A stretch of 64,000 nucleotides of DNA. Source: Erythrobasidium yunnanense. Lineage: Eukaryota > Basidiomycota > Cystobasidiomycetes > Erythrobasidiales > Erythrobasidiaceae. The position numbers and the translations under genes were made by a program. Shown one piece after another: positions 11,584 through 20,204 of this stretch. Position 1 is the first letter of the stretch; every line of letters starts with the position of its first letter. The notes under the pieces are model-generated. The model did no database searches and was not told the DNA's origin. It was given only the letters and a program-made list of their open reading frames with translations. The stretch spans positions 746,781 through 810,780 of the forward strand of contig BCJC01000008.1 in assembly GCA_001600175.1 (NCBI GenBank). Direction: 5' to 3'.

Positions 11584-12234
11584 CTGAGCGGGGAAGCCTT
11601 CTGTATAAAGATGATCCTGCTTAGCGCACACTTACCCACCTAGTAGTCATCTGTAGGCGAGATACAATGTCCGTAATCTCAGTCTTGGGCATGCCCGTTT
11701 TTTCATGTACAACTCAGGTAGCTGCAGAGGTCATACAACTGTCATGATATCCCTGTCCATCATCGTTCTGCACGGAATCTGACGTGTCTTGCGAATCCGC
11801 CTTCGACTCTCTGCCTGTTCTCTTCTCAATCGAACATCGAATGCGCATCTGGCTCGTACGAGCTTGCAAGAGCGTCGAATCTGCTTCGTTTCCCTGCTAT
11901 CTTGCCAATCGAGCGCAGCGCGATATGCAGCGAGCTCGACCTTCGGAAGGGCTTCCCTAAACTCACTTTCCGACTTAAGATACAGCGAACCGCTGTCTCT
12001 TGATCTTTACTCACACTAAAACAGTCGCCAATGTATCTCCAGCATCTGTTGTGTCTCTGGTCGCGTCACTCTCTTTCTGTCGCCCCCTGGGATGGCCCTG
12101 GCACACGTTAGCACCGCAGCCTGAGAGTCTAGCCTCCAAGGATGCTCTGAATAGCTTGAATACACACGTTGCTCGCTGTTCTTTCTTTCTTCCCTCCCAA
12201 TCTCCCCAGCATCTCATCCTATCGCTCAAGCACT
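11584..12234. other. Intergenic spacer inside the tandem family, about 650 bp
   Basis: The spacer contains short open frames with no similarity to the family block and no repeat that I can see. A pyrimidine-rich run at about 12179-12210 lies just upstream of the next start and probably belongs to its leader. Confidence 0.5.
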
Positions 12235-13293
12235 ATGCCCTTCCAATCACATCTACCGAAGCACATGAATCCCGAAAGCAATCTACCTCCCGTTTACACA
12301 GACAACCATCCCAAAAACAATGTCAAGGCAGCTCCCGCTGTCGCTCCCGCTCGCAACTACGTATTCGTAGAGAAGATAGGAAACGAGCATATCACGGGGA
12401 CATTCCACATCGACACAGACCTCCCGGAGCCGTTCGGTCTCTTCGACGCCGAACACGAACGAGATGCGGCTCCCAACCTGTACCTGCATGCTCAATACAT
12501 GGATATCGATATCATCGTGTCGGGAAGCAAGAAAGCCACTATCGTTGTCAGCGACGGAAAGTGGAATAGCGAGTTTTCGAGATATATCATCAGAGTCGTG
12601 AGGCGCGAGGCGCTGAACAAGACGGACTCGATCAACTCGTGCTGATGCAACCGCTGTTTCTCTCTACAGCATACAAACGGCGATGCTGAAGCGATGACGC
12701 CATTCAAGCTCGATATCTCACAAACAGCCTCTGGTCGGTCATTGGTAGCCATCATGCAGCCTCAGGCCTTCATAGGTTTCTTTGAAGGATCTGCTCAATT
12801 ATCAAAGGGAGTTTTGGACGTGGCAACCAACTTGATGATTCCGAAAGATACACGCCGTGACCGTACTTGGCTCGGATGCGTAGAGGCAAGAACCCGATGG
12901 CTGGTTCTTCCTACTACTCATAAACTACCCGACTTTCCTGGCGAAGATTTCAGGGCTCGGAAGACCGCCTTCTTAGCTGAGGCATCCACGCTCACCTGGC
13001 ACATTATCGGCACGGACTCAAGGAGTCCCGGAGTCTTTGAAGAGCGCCGGACGGTCTGCTACCATCACGAGTACGACAATTTGCGGGAAGCGATGGTTAT
13101 GGACGAAGATAGGATCAAGTCCAAGCGTCACGCGTTCAGCGTGGTCTGGAAGGTTGCTTTCGCCCTTCTCCTCACCTGGGGCTTGTGGACCTCGAGCACT
13201 GGGAGCAGTCCCGTTCCATTATTGGTAGTCTTCGGCATCTTTCTGCTAGGCCTTGTGGCAGCAATCGCCCTGCTCTTCGACTTCGTCTGCTAG
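12235..13293 (+). CDS. Tandem membrane-anchored family, member 2
   Basis: Exons 12235-12597 and 12670-13293, 328 aa. The first exon gives YVFVEKIGNEHITG, FHIDTDLPEPFGLFD, NLYLHAQYMDIDIIVSGSKK and RYIIRV. The second starts HTNGDAEA and continues with FKLDISQTASGRSLVAIM, PQAFIGFFEGSA, TRWLVLP, RRTVCYHHEYDNLREA and two C-terminal hydrophobic segments (VWKVAFALLLTWGLW and VPLLVVFGIFLLGLVAAIALL). It shares the block order and intron position with members 1 and 4. An alternative start 30 bp downstream (MNPESN) cannot be excluded. As with its neighbours I infer a C-terminally anchored membrane protein of unknown role. Confidence 0.82.
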
Positions 13294-13772
13294 ACGCGCT
13301 TGAGCCTGCAGTCGTCTAGATTCCTCCTTCTGGGCACGCCCTCATCCATGAACCGAGGCAGGAGATGCTTCTTGGGGCCCTCTCTCATGGTTTGTACTGT
13401 AAACCGATATCTATTGCTTGTTTTCAGTCATAGACATTCATTACGGAACCCGCTAAAGACTTCTGCTGACACTTCCTGATCTACTGCCTGTCTGACAGCT
13501 ACGACGATCGCACTGAAACCGTCCCGACTCTACACGTGCCTAATAAGGCTACCCACTGCTCACCTCGCTCTATCGCTCTCCTACCGAGGATTTACTTATG
13601 CCTCATATCCCTTCACATTCCATTGAGACAGCCAAATGCTCTTCAATTGGTACAGACCATAAGCGTATGAAGAGTCCTGCAGGTACACTCTGCTCGTATG
13701 CCTATCGACAGCTGACGTTCGGCTGATGCCCGCAAGCAGCTATCGAACGGGTATCTTGACAGCCTCTCAATC
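13294..13772. other. Intergenic spacer inside the tandem family, about 480 bp
   Basis: I found no family block, RNA gene or clear repeat here. It presumably holds the 3' end of member 2 and the promoter of member 3. Confidence 0.5.
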
Positions 13773-14204
13773 ATGGCTTCTTCAGCAAGCAGACCGAGAG
13801 TACCATATTATCGGGACGTCGTCGAATACAATACCGATCTTGAAGCTCCAGCTGGCCGCTTCCAGAGCCAGAAAGAACGAAAAGAAACTGCCAATGCGCA
13901 CCTCGAAGCCAAGATTATAGACACTACTATTGTGCTTTCTTCCATCAACCTCCAGGATGTGGGCGAAGAGAGCCGAAGAACGGGTTTAGACGAGCAGAAT
14001 AAGACACTTCTCAGAGACGAAGCAGTGGAGACTGCATTACGCAATACCAGCTCTGCAGCCTGTGTCTCGGCTATCGTTGGCTGGATCTTGTACGTCTTCT
14101 TCATCAGCAAGCTCGGAGGATGGACGTGGTCTTTTGATTTCTTCCCCATAATCCTTTTCATTCTTGCTTGGCTTGCTTTCCTTTTCTTTGCTGAAATACT
14201 CTGA
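13773..14204 (+). CDS. Tandem family, member 3: short form lacking the second domain
   Basis: A single open frame of 143 aa. It keeps a clipped version of the family block (YYRDVVEYNTDLEAPAGRFQ, then NAHLEAKIIDTTIVLSS), but the SGSKKA motif, the HIIRI end, the whole second beta-rich region and the RR..C..EY..LRE motif are absent. Instead it goes through LRDEAVETALRNTSSA straight to two hydrophobic segments (SAIVGWILYVFFI and FFPIILFILAWLAFLFFAEIL). The intron shared by the other members is also missing, as expected if the deletion removed it. The frame is intact, so it may be a working short paralogue rather than a pseudogene. Function unknown. Confidence 0.65.
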   Translation: MASSASRPRVPYYRDVVEYNTDLEAPAGRFQSQKERKETANAHLEAKIIDTTIVLSSINLQDVGEESRRTGLDEQNKTLLRDEAVETALRNTSSAACVSAIVGWILYVFFISKLGGWTWSFDFFPIILFILAWLAFLFFAEIL

Positions 14205-14450
14205 GCGATCTCCACTTTATATGACCTGATTGCGCTTTAGTCCGGCGTACGAACTCAGACTGTAGGCTAGCGTTGCTGCATATGATGTACAAGTAGATCG
14301 TCCATACAAAGCGTTCTTGCATGTCCTGAATGGAAGGCCGAGCTTGCCGAAGACGCAAGAGGGTTTGCCGCAACGAAGATAGCTTTGAGCTGTACAGCCT
14401 CGCACTATCTTGCTTCTTCCTACCAACTCCTACTTGCAGGTAGCTCTCCA

Positions 14451-15530
14451 ATGTCGTATCAACCACTCTCACAGTCAGAAGCAGAAGAGGGGCTTCCCCG
14501 CTACTCCGGAGATGCCGCTGTCATTGGCATCAGTTCAGGCACGACAGCCAGCAGCACCAACAACGCCGGACGAGCGAGCAACTACCTGCACATCAGCGAT
14601 GGCAAGCGCATCACTGGAACACACCATATCAACACGGATCTCCTGCCACTCGCAGGCAGATTCGACAATGCCGAGGACCGAGACAAGACGCCAAATGTGT
14701 ATCTCGAGGCAACATACATCGATGTCGAGCTCATACTATCAGGTAGCAAGAAGGCAAAGATAGTCATCTCGGACACAGCCTATACCCCTAGCACCAATCG
14801 GTCTTACTCGAGGCACATCATTCGCATTGTAAGGATGTTTGAGCGTACAGGTGGTGCCATGACTGACATGCTAGGTTTCCAGACCCACGGCGGAGGAGAT
14901 GCTTCTATTGCAAAGCACGGACCTACACTTTTCGATCTCGAAGTCGACCAGTACTCGCACGGCCGAGCCGTGGTGTCAGTCGAGCCTCGTGCTTTTACAG
15001 GCTTTGTCAATGGCTCCTTCAAGTTCTCGGAGGAGATGCAGAAGATTGCTACTTGCGTGGTTTCCCGTCCAGGCAACAGTCGCTGGCTCGTCTCTCCGAC
15101 TGGAAGCATCCCTGCTCAAGCGCAGGGCGAGATCACTTCTTCTTCCGAGCCTACTGCGAGCAATTCGGCCTCCGATGGCGACGATACGACCCTAGTATCG
15201 AATCTAACAACTACGTGTTCCAGCATCCTTTTCAAGAATGGGAAAGACAAGGAAGCAGCCGACACTCCTGAGCGGCGCATTGTGTGCAGCACTGCAGAGT
15301 ATGAGGAGAGTCGAGCAGAATTATTCGCGATGGAGAGATACTATGTTCGGGTCTGGTATGCACTTGCAGCCGTCTGGCTTGCTGTCCTGGCGGGACTCAT
15401 CTATATCGGCCTTCATGCGTCGTATGCAGAGGATGGGCAGATGCATGTAGGTTACATCGTTACCCTGATGCTAGGTGGCCTTGTTCAATTTGTTGCGGGT
15501 ATCATCATGTTGGTTGCGCCGATTGTGTAG
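14451..15530 (+). CDS. Tandem membrane-anchored family, member 4
   Basis: Best model: exons 14451-14828 and 14883-15530, 341 aa. The 54-bp intron (GTAAGG...TTTCCAG) has no stop and is a multiple of three, so the unspliced frame is also open (359 aa). Splicing gives RHIIRI then THGGGDAS, matching members 1 and 2. Blocks in order are ITGTHHINTDLLPLAGRFD, NVYLEATYIDVELILSGSKK, LFDLEVDQ, PRAFTGFVNGSFKF, SRWLVSP, RRIVCSTAEYEESRAELF, and two C-terminal membrane segments (WYALAAVWLAVLAGLIYIGL and LMLGGLVQFVAGIIMLVAPIV). It is the best-preserved copy. Function unknown; the inferred topology is a cytosolic domain with a C-terminal hairpin anchor. Confidence 0.82.
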   Translation: MSYQPLSQSEAEEGLPRYSGDAAVIGISSGTTASSTNNAGRASNYLHISDGKRITGTHHINTDLLPLAGRFDNAEDRDKTPNVYLEATYIDVELILSGSKKAKIVISDTAYTPSTNRSYSRHIIRIVRMFERTGGAMTDMLGFQTHGGGDASIAKHGPTLFDLEVDQYSHGRAVVSVEPRAFTGFVNGSFKFSEEMQKIATCVVSRPGNSRWLVSPTGSIPAQAQGEITSSSEPTASNSASDGDDTTLVSNLTTTCSSILFKNGKDKEAADTPERRIVCSTAEYEESRAELFAMERYYVRVWYALAAVWLAVLAGLIYIGLHASYAEDGQMHVGYIVTLMLGGLVQFVAGIIMLVAPIV

Positions 15531-15587
15531 CGGGTGTCAGTATGTCAGTATCGTTAGTATGTTGGTAGTATGTGTAGCAATGCAAGC

Positions 15588-15675
15588 TCTCGCCTCTTCT
15601 CTTTCTCTTCCTTTCTCTTCTTTCTTGTCTTTTGCACCCGTTCCTGATTTTCTTCCCTTTTTTCCCGATCACCCT
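15588..15675 (+). promoter_or_regulatory. Polypyrimidine tract upstream of the eL21 gene
   Basis: About 90 bases that are nearly all C and T (runs of CTCTTTCTC and TTTCTTCCC type) lie 110-190 bp before the ATG of the ribosomal protein gene. Long pyrimidine tracts around the transcription start are typical of ribosomal protein genes in many eukaryotes. Its role here is inferred. Confidence 0.4.
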
Positions 15676-15781
15676 TGTCCGCTTCGAGCTTGGAAGGGAG
15701 GCCTCTCCCCCTCTGACTGCAGTACAGGGATCCCTCAGTCACTGAATCCTCTTCATCGTCGTATAAGAAGAATCAGCAACC

Positions 15782-16478
15782 ATGCCTCACTCATTCGTGG
15801 GTTGGACAGCCAGCAAGATGTCAGAAGTCATGAGGGAAACGCTGACCCATGATGGATCTGGCTTGACAGGGTTACCGGGGTCGCACCCGTGATATGTTCA
15901 AGAAGAACTTCAAGGACCATGGTATGATCCCAACGTCGACCTTCTTGAAGACCTACAAGTTGGGTGATATCGTCGACATCAAGGTGGGCTAGAATCAGCG
16001 AGCCAGCGAACAATCCACCAGCAAAGATTGATTGAACGATGTTACGATCCACAGAACAACGCTACCGAGCACAGAGGAATGACCCACAAGTACTACCAAG
16101 GAAGGACAGGAAGACTCGTCAACATTGCACCCTCAGCCGTCACCGTTCAGATCTTCAAGGTCGTAGGAAACAGATACATCGAGAAGAGAGTCAACGTCAG
16201 AGTAGAGCACGTCCGTCACTCGAAATGCAGAGAGGAGTTCATCAGGAGAGTCAAGGAGAACGCACAAAAGAAGAAGGACGCAAAGGAGCAGGGAACTCAG
16301 ATCAGCGTAAAGCGTCTGCCAGTAGCACCGAGGGAGGCATCGCACATCAAGGTCTCGAGCGAGAACGCTATCCAAACCCTCACCGCCCTTCCTTACGATA
16401 CCGTGGGTCTATCGTCAATTTTCAACACCCTTAAAAGATGCTTGCTGACCGGGTCTCTGCCTTGCACAGTACATCTAA
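15782..16478 (+). CDS. RPL21: 60S ribosomal protein eL21
   Basis: Four exons, 15782-15796, 15870-15983, 16055-16402 and 16470-16478, give 161 aa, against 160 in animals. eL21 is a structural protein of the large ribosomal subunit. Landmarks: MPHSF then GYRGRTRDMFKKNFKDHG, GRTGRLVNIAP, KVVGNRYIEKRVNVR, EHVRHSKCREEF, and the end PYDTYI. Without splicing, the N-terminal exon (five codons) and the C-terminal exon (two codons plus stop, TAC ATC TAA) would both be missed; both junctions are phase 0 and restore family residues. The N-terminal stretch has ordinary high-expression codon use (AAG, ATC, GTC). Confidence 0.96.
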
Positions 16479-17116
16479 AGCAATCACATTGCTTCGGTCT
16501 CTCTTACTATGCTAGTCTCGTCTCTAGTAACTGGACCGCGAGGGTTCCCCATTGGTTGTACGGGAGGTCTCGTTGTGCTACTCTACAACGGCCGCTTCGC
16601 TCGGATACGCTACAGCTGCTATCGTGCTGCTCATCACGCTATCTACTAATCTGCAACTTCGAATACCCCAAAGTCTTCTCGTCTAGCGCCTGCCTTCGCC
16701 GTCCAGATACTTTCAAGATTGGCGCGCTTACAGCTCTAACGTACCATCGCACTCCTGCACAATCCAAGACGTCGACATTCGACATAAGTACAAGCATGCA
16801 CAGAAGCTCAACAAAGTCTCCTTGGCGGCGGGACTTTCTGTTCCACGAAATAATGCGTATGATTATAATTCCATGATTGCGCGACTCGGATCGACCTGGA
16901 TCCAATGTCGCTGAAGAGCTATACTACATATGTGCTACTGACTATATAACAAAGGATTGTCTGACATGCCTGATGCTCGGTTACTATTAAACATTCCATT
17001 AAAGAGACGACACGACATACGGATCAACGAGAGCTAGACATGCAGACTGCGGCTAAGGAGAGTGAAAGATGGGGTTGAAAACAGAGATTCGAGAGAAGGA
17101 TGGGTTGTCGGTCGAC
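16479..17116. other. Convergent intergenic region, about 640 bp
   Basis: It lies between the 3' ends of the eL21 and cyclin genes, so it should hold two 3' UTRs and terminators. ORFs crossing it (for example the extension of the eL21 frame) are read-through of the retained last intron. No RNA gene was recognised. Confidence 0.5.
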
Positions 17117-18182
17117 CTAGACCATGATGACACGACGGCTGCCGTGGTGCTCTGGAGTGACAGGCAGCTGCTGCTTGGCGAGGCTAGGCATGGACATCGA
17201 CAAGCTGATAGGAACGACATCGATGCGCTTGTAAGGACGAGGGCTGATGGAAGCTACAGCGCGAGCGTGTGCAGCGGTGAAGACATCGTCGCTCGAAGCT
17301 GAGTGAGGTAGGCCGCGGGAGCTGTGCTGGTGTTGAGCGGCAGGAGGAGTAGTGCCGGAAGAGACTAGAGTCGTCTTTCTGAAGAAGGGTGCGAAGTGGT
17401 GGATGAGCTCGGCTTCTTCGATGCGGAGGTCGTAATCGAGGAGATAGAGGAGCTGGCACTCCATGAGGTCTGCAGACAAACATTCGATTAGCTTCTTCTC
17501 TTGTTATCACATGAGAGTAAAGACCACTCACTGGTCTCGGCAGCAGAGAACAGACCGGCATATCTGTTCCAGTACTTGTTTTTTGGGCTTGAATCGTTCA
17601 AATACTTTGCAGCTACTATGAGAGCAGCCAAGAAGACGCGGTGTCGAGTGCAGTGCATGCCCTTTGCGACTTTGGGAAGACGGTGCTTGAGTCTGTCGAG
17701 GTAGACAAGCGTGCATAGCAGGGTCGGCACCTGAACATTCGACTTATTGACGAGGATGGAGATGAAGGCTTCCAAGCTTGGAATGGTGGAGTCCGGTGCA
17801 GATGCTGCGAGATGATGTGTGCTCTGTGATTGAGCCGAACGAGGAGGTGAGACGTCGTCTGCTGAGCCAGGGCCAAAGCATCCCTTGACGGGCGTCGCAG
17901 GAGGAGAGATGGGCATCGTGGGAGCTGGAGAGCAGTGAATGACTTCGACAGCTTTTGCAGCGATGTGGGCTGTGATAAACGAGATGATCAGCTTCTCGCT
18001 CGCAACAACGAAGGGAGTTTGCGCTTACAAACCATCTCCTTGGTGACTGGAGACTTTATCAAGTCGAGCAGCTGAGGATGATGCATGAACTTGGGAACGA
18101 GCGAGCCAGGGTGTCTCCTCGTCATGTTTGCAGCGACGATGGGAGCAGTCTGGCTGGCGGAGCGCGAGGAGGAGGAGGACAT
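17117..18182 (-). CDS. PCL1/PCL2-type cyclin
   Basis: Exons 18182-18029, 17969-17532 and 17469-17117 join in phase, giving 314 aa. PCL cyclins partner with the Pho85/CDK5-type kinase in polarity, the G1 cell cycle and nutrient signalling. The cyclin box is clear: [62 protein letters not shown], then [17 protein letters not shown] and LIHHFAPFF. The N-terminus is Ser-rich; the C-terminus after the box is a Ser/Pro-rich tail ending VIMV. The conserved exon junction TNLMEC confirms the last splice. About 950 bp separate it from the divergent HAD gene. Confidence 0.92.
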
Positions 18183-19133
18183 GTTGTGTCGATTACTGAA
18201 GATGTGTGATAGTCGTTACTGATGATGATGTCGTGTCGTTGCGTTGCGTTGTGATGCTAATGAATGAATGAACGTAGGTAGGTCGGTACAGTGAGAGTCG
18301 TGAATGCGTCTGCAGAGATGGAGAAGGGGAAACAATGAGCGTGAGTGGAACAGATGATGAGAGAGGAGAGGAAGAGAGGGAAGTACTCACTTGGAACAGG
18401 TCAATGCTGAAGAATGTACTCGCTAATTCAGGAGAGGGGATGCTTGAGCCAGTCTCACCTCGAAAATGTGGTTTGAGAATGGAGAGTGAGATGAACGCTC
18501 CGTCCAGACGGGCGTGTACTATAGAGCCAGGGAGCGACTCTTGGTATAAAGCTCGAAGAATGCAGTCGGAGAATGTTAGAGAGGTTGGGAATGCTGTCCA
18601 GCAGGAGGCTTCCGTTCGCTTTCTTGTCGACAGCAGCAGCAAGCAAGCAGAGGAGAGTCTCGCCCAGGAGACAAAGCCGTTGCTGACAGGGGTAGATAAC
18701 AGGGTCCTGGATGCAGGAAAGGAGAAACAAAGTCTGCAGGACAGGGGAGAGAGAGGAAGAGAGAGGTTAGCTCTTCTTACAACCACGAACAACTCAGATA
18801 CAGATGGCAGGATATGACGAGCAGCGGTCCTCGCGGGGTCAGCAGTTGGAATCGAAATGGTCAAAAACAATCAGCTCTCGCCCTGTATCGACAGACTTCA
18901 GCCAGCCTCTTCCTTGCTGTCAGAGCAGACGCTGGAATCGCTATCGATGGAATCCTCGTTGACTTCCGAAGGCCTGTCGCGATTCGATAACGGCTTGAAC
19001 AGCATGAAGAGACGGCATATGGGGATGTCCAGCGTCTTCATTTGATTGGAATACAGACATCTTGAATATCACAACCTTCGCGTCGAGGTTGCTGTCGTTC
19101 TATCTTCATCCCGACCTCCTCGGCAGTAGCAGC
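18183..19133. other. Divergent promoter region, cyclin / HAD hydrolase, about 950 bp
   Basis: The region carries long purine-rich stretches on the plus strand (GGAGAGGAAGAGAGGGAAG at about 18362-18380, and GGGGAGAGAGAGGAAGAGAG around 18743-18762), which are pyrimidine-rich leaders when read towards the cyclin gene. A minus-strand ORF of 225 aa (18193-18870) is Ser/Leu/Thr-rich because of these tracts and has no feature of a real protein. The size fits a complex cyclin promoter or a long 5' leader. Confidence 0.45.
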
Positions 19134-20180
19134 ATGATTCGAGCTGTCCTCTTCGATGTGCGCTGAGATTCAACAGCCTTGACGAAGTTGATTGAGTGCT
19201 GACGCTGATGAGCTGATGGTATGTAGGCTTTCGGTACTCTCTATCGTCCTCGCGTGCCCATCCACGTCCAGTATGTGAGGTTTCCGCGCTGGCGCTCCTG
19301 CTGGCTGTCCCTCCACTTCGACTGTTTCTCATTTCCACTCCTTCCATTCTACTCTCTATTCCTTAGGCTCAGCTGGCGGAAAGCTATGGTCTGCTCGTGA
19401 AAGCCGAAGACGTCAAGTCAGCCATCAAGAAAGCCTTCAAGGAAGTAGGCGCGCAGCATCCTCTCTATGGAAAGTACAGCAAACCTCCTTTGCACTATGA
19501 AGACTGGTGGGCTCTGATCATCGAGCGGACTTTCCAGTATGCAAACGTACCCGAATCGGGTAGGTTCTCTGTACGTCAAGCTTGAAGCGTGTCTAACATA
19601 CTGTTTTGAAGATCTGCAGATCACACTACCGATTCTCATTCCTGCGTTGATTCATCGCTTCGCATCCAAAGAAGGCTATGTCCTGCACAGCGACGTGATC
19701 GCGTGCCTGCAAGCCTTGAAGGAGAAGAGCATACCTATGGGTATCATCAGCAATTCGGACCCGCGAACAAATCAGGTCATTGAGAGCCTTGGAGTAGTGC
19801 CGCATTTCATACCCTCGGAAAAGTAAGATTGGATCCTCTGAGCGTGATCTCCATGACCTTCTGACGGTGCTTATATCCGCAGTATCACCTTGTCGTGGGA
19901 TGTTGGTCATTCAAAGCCTGCCAAAGAGCTCTTCAAAGCAGCCTGTCAGAACCTTGGCTTTTCCGCCAGCGAAACGCTCATGGTGGGAGACGATCTTGAC
20001 GAAGACTACTTATCTAGTGAAGCTGCCGGCTTGCAGTCGATCCTTGTCAAGAGAGATGCTACCGAAGCGGACTGGGTTAGGCGAGAGACAAGTCAGGAGG
20101 AACTGCAAATGCTGAATGTCGTGAAAAGCATGGAGGAGATCCTAGCATTAATAGAAAGGAATAACAACAAGCAGACGTAA
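19134..20180 (+). CDS. HAD-superfamily hydrolase, HDHD3-like
   Basis: Exons 19134-19157, 19227-19274, 19367-19559, 19612-19822 and 19883-20180 give 257 aa. Motif I is MIRAVLFDAFGTLYRPR, with the nucleophilic Asp at residue 8; the first intron falls exactly after this codon. Motif II is IISNSD, a conserved Lys lies in HSKPAKELF, and motif III/IV is MVGDDLDEDY. The cap helices (YGLLVKAEDV, DWWALIIERTF) fit the DREG-2/HDHD3 branch of Asp-nucleophile phosphatases. The substrate is not predictable. There is no targeting signal. The stop codon lies only 24 bp from that of TSR1 on the other strand, so the 3' UTRs must overlap. Confidence 0.88.
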
Positions 20181-20204
20181 AACCACATCAGTCTAGTCCC
20201 ATAC

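Noticed and set aside
15475-15852. Plus-strand ORF of 125 aa between family member 4 and eL21
   Set aside because: It covers the pyrimidine tract (Ser/Phe/Leu runs) and the first intron of eL21; no protein features.
18193-18870. Minus-strand open frame of 225 aa upstream of the cyclin
   Set aside because: Low-complexity Ser/Leu/Thr from pyrimidine tracts; no domain; it lies where the cyclin promoter and leader must be.
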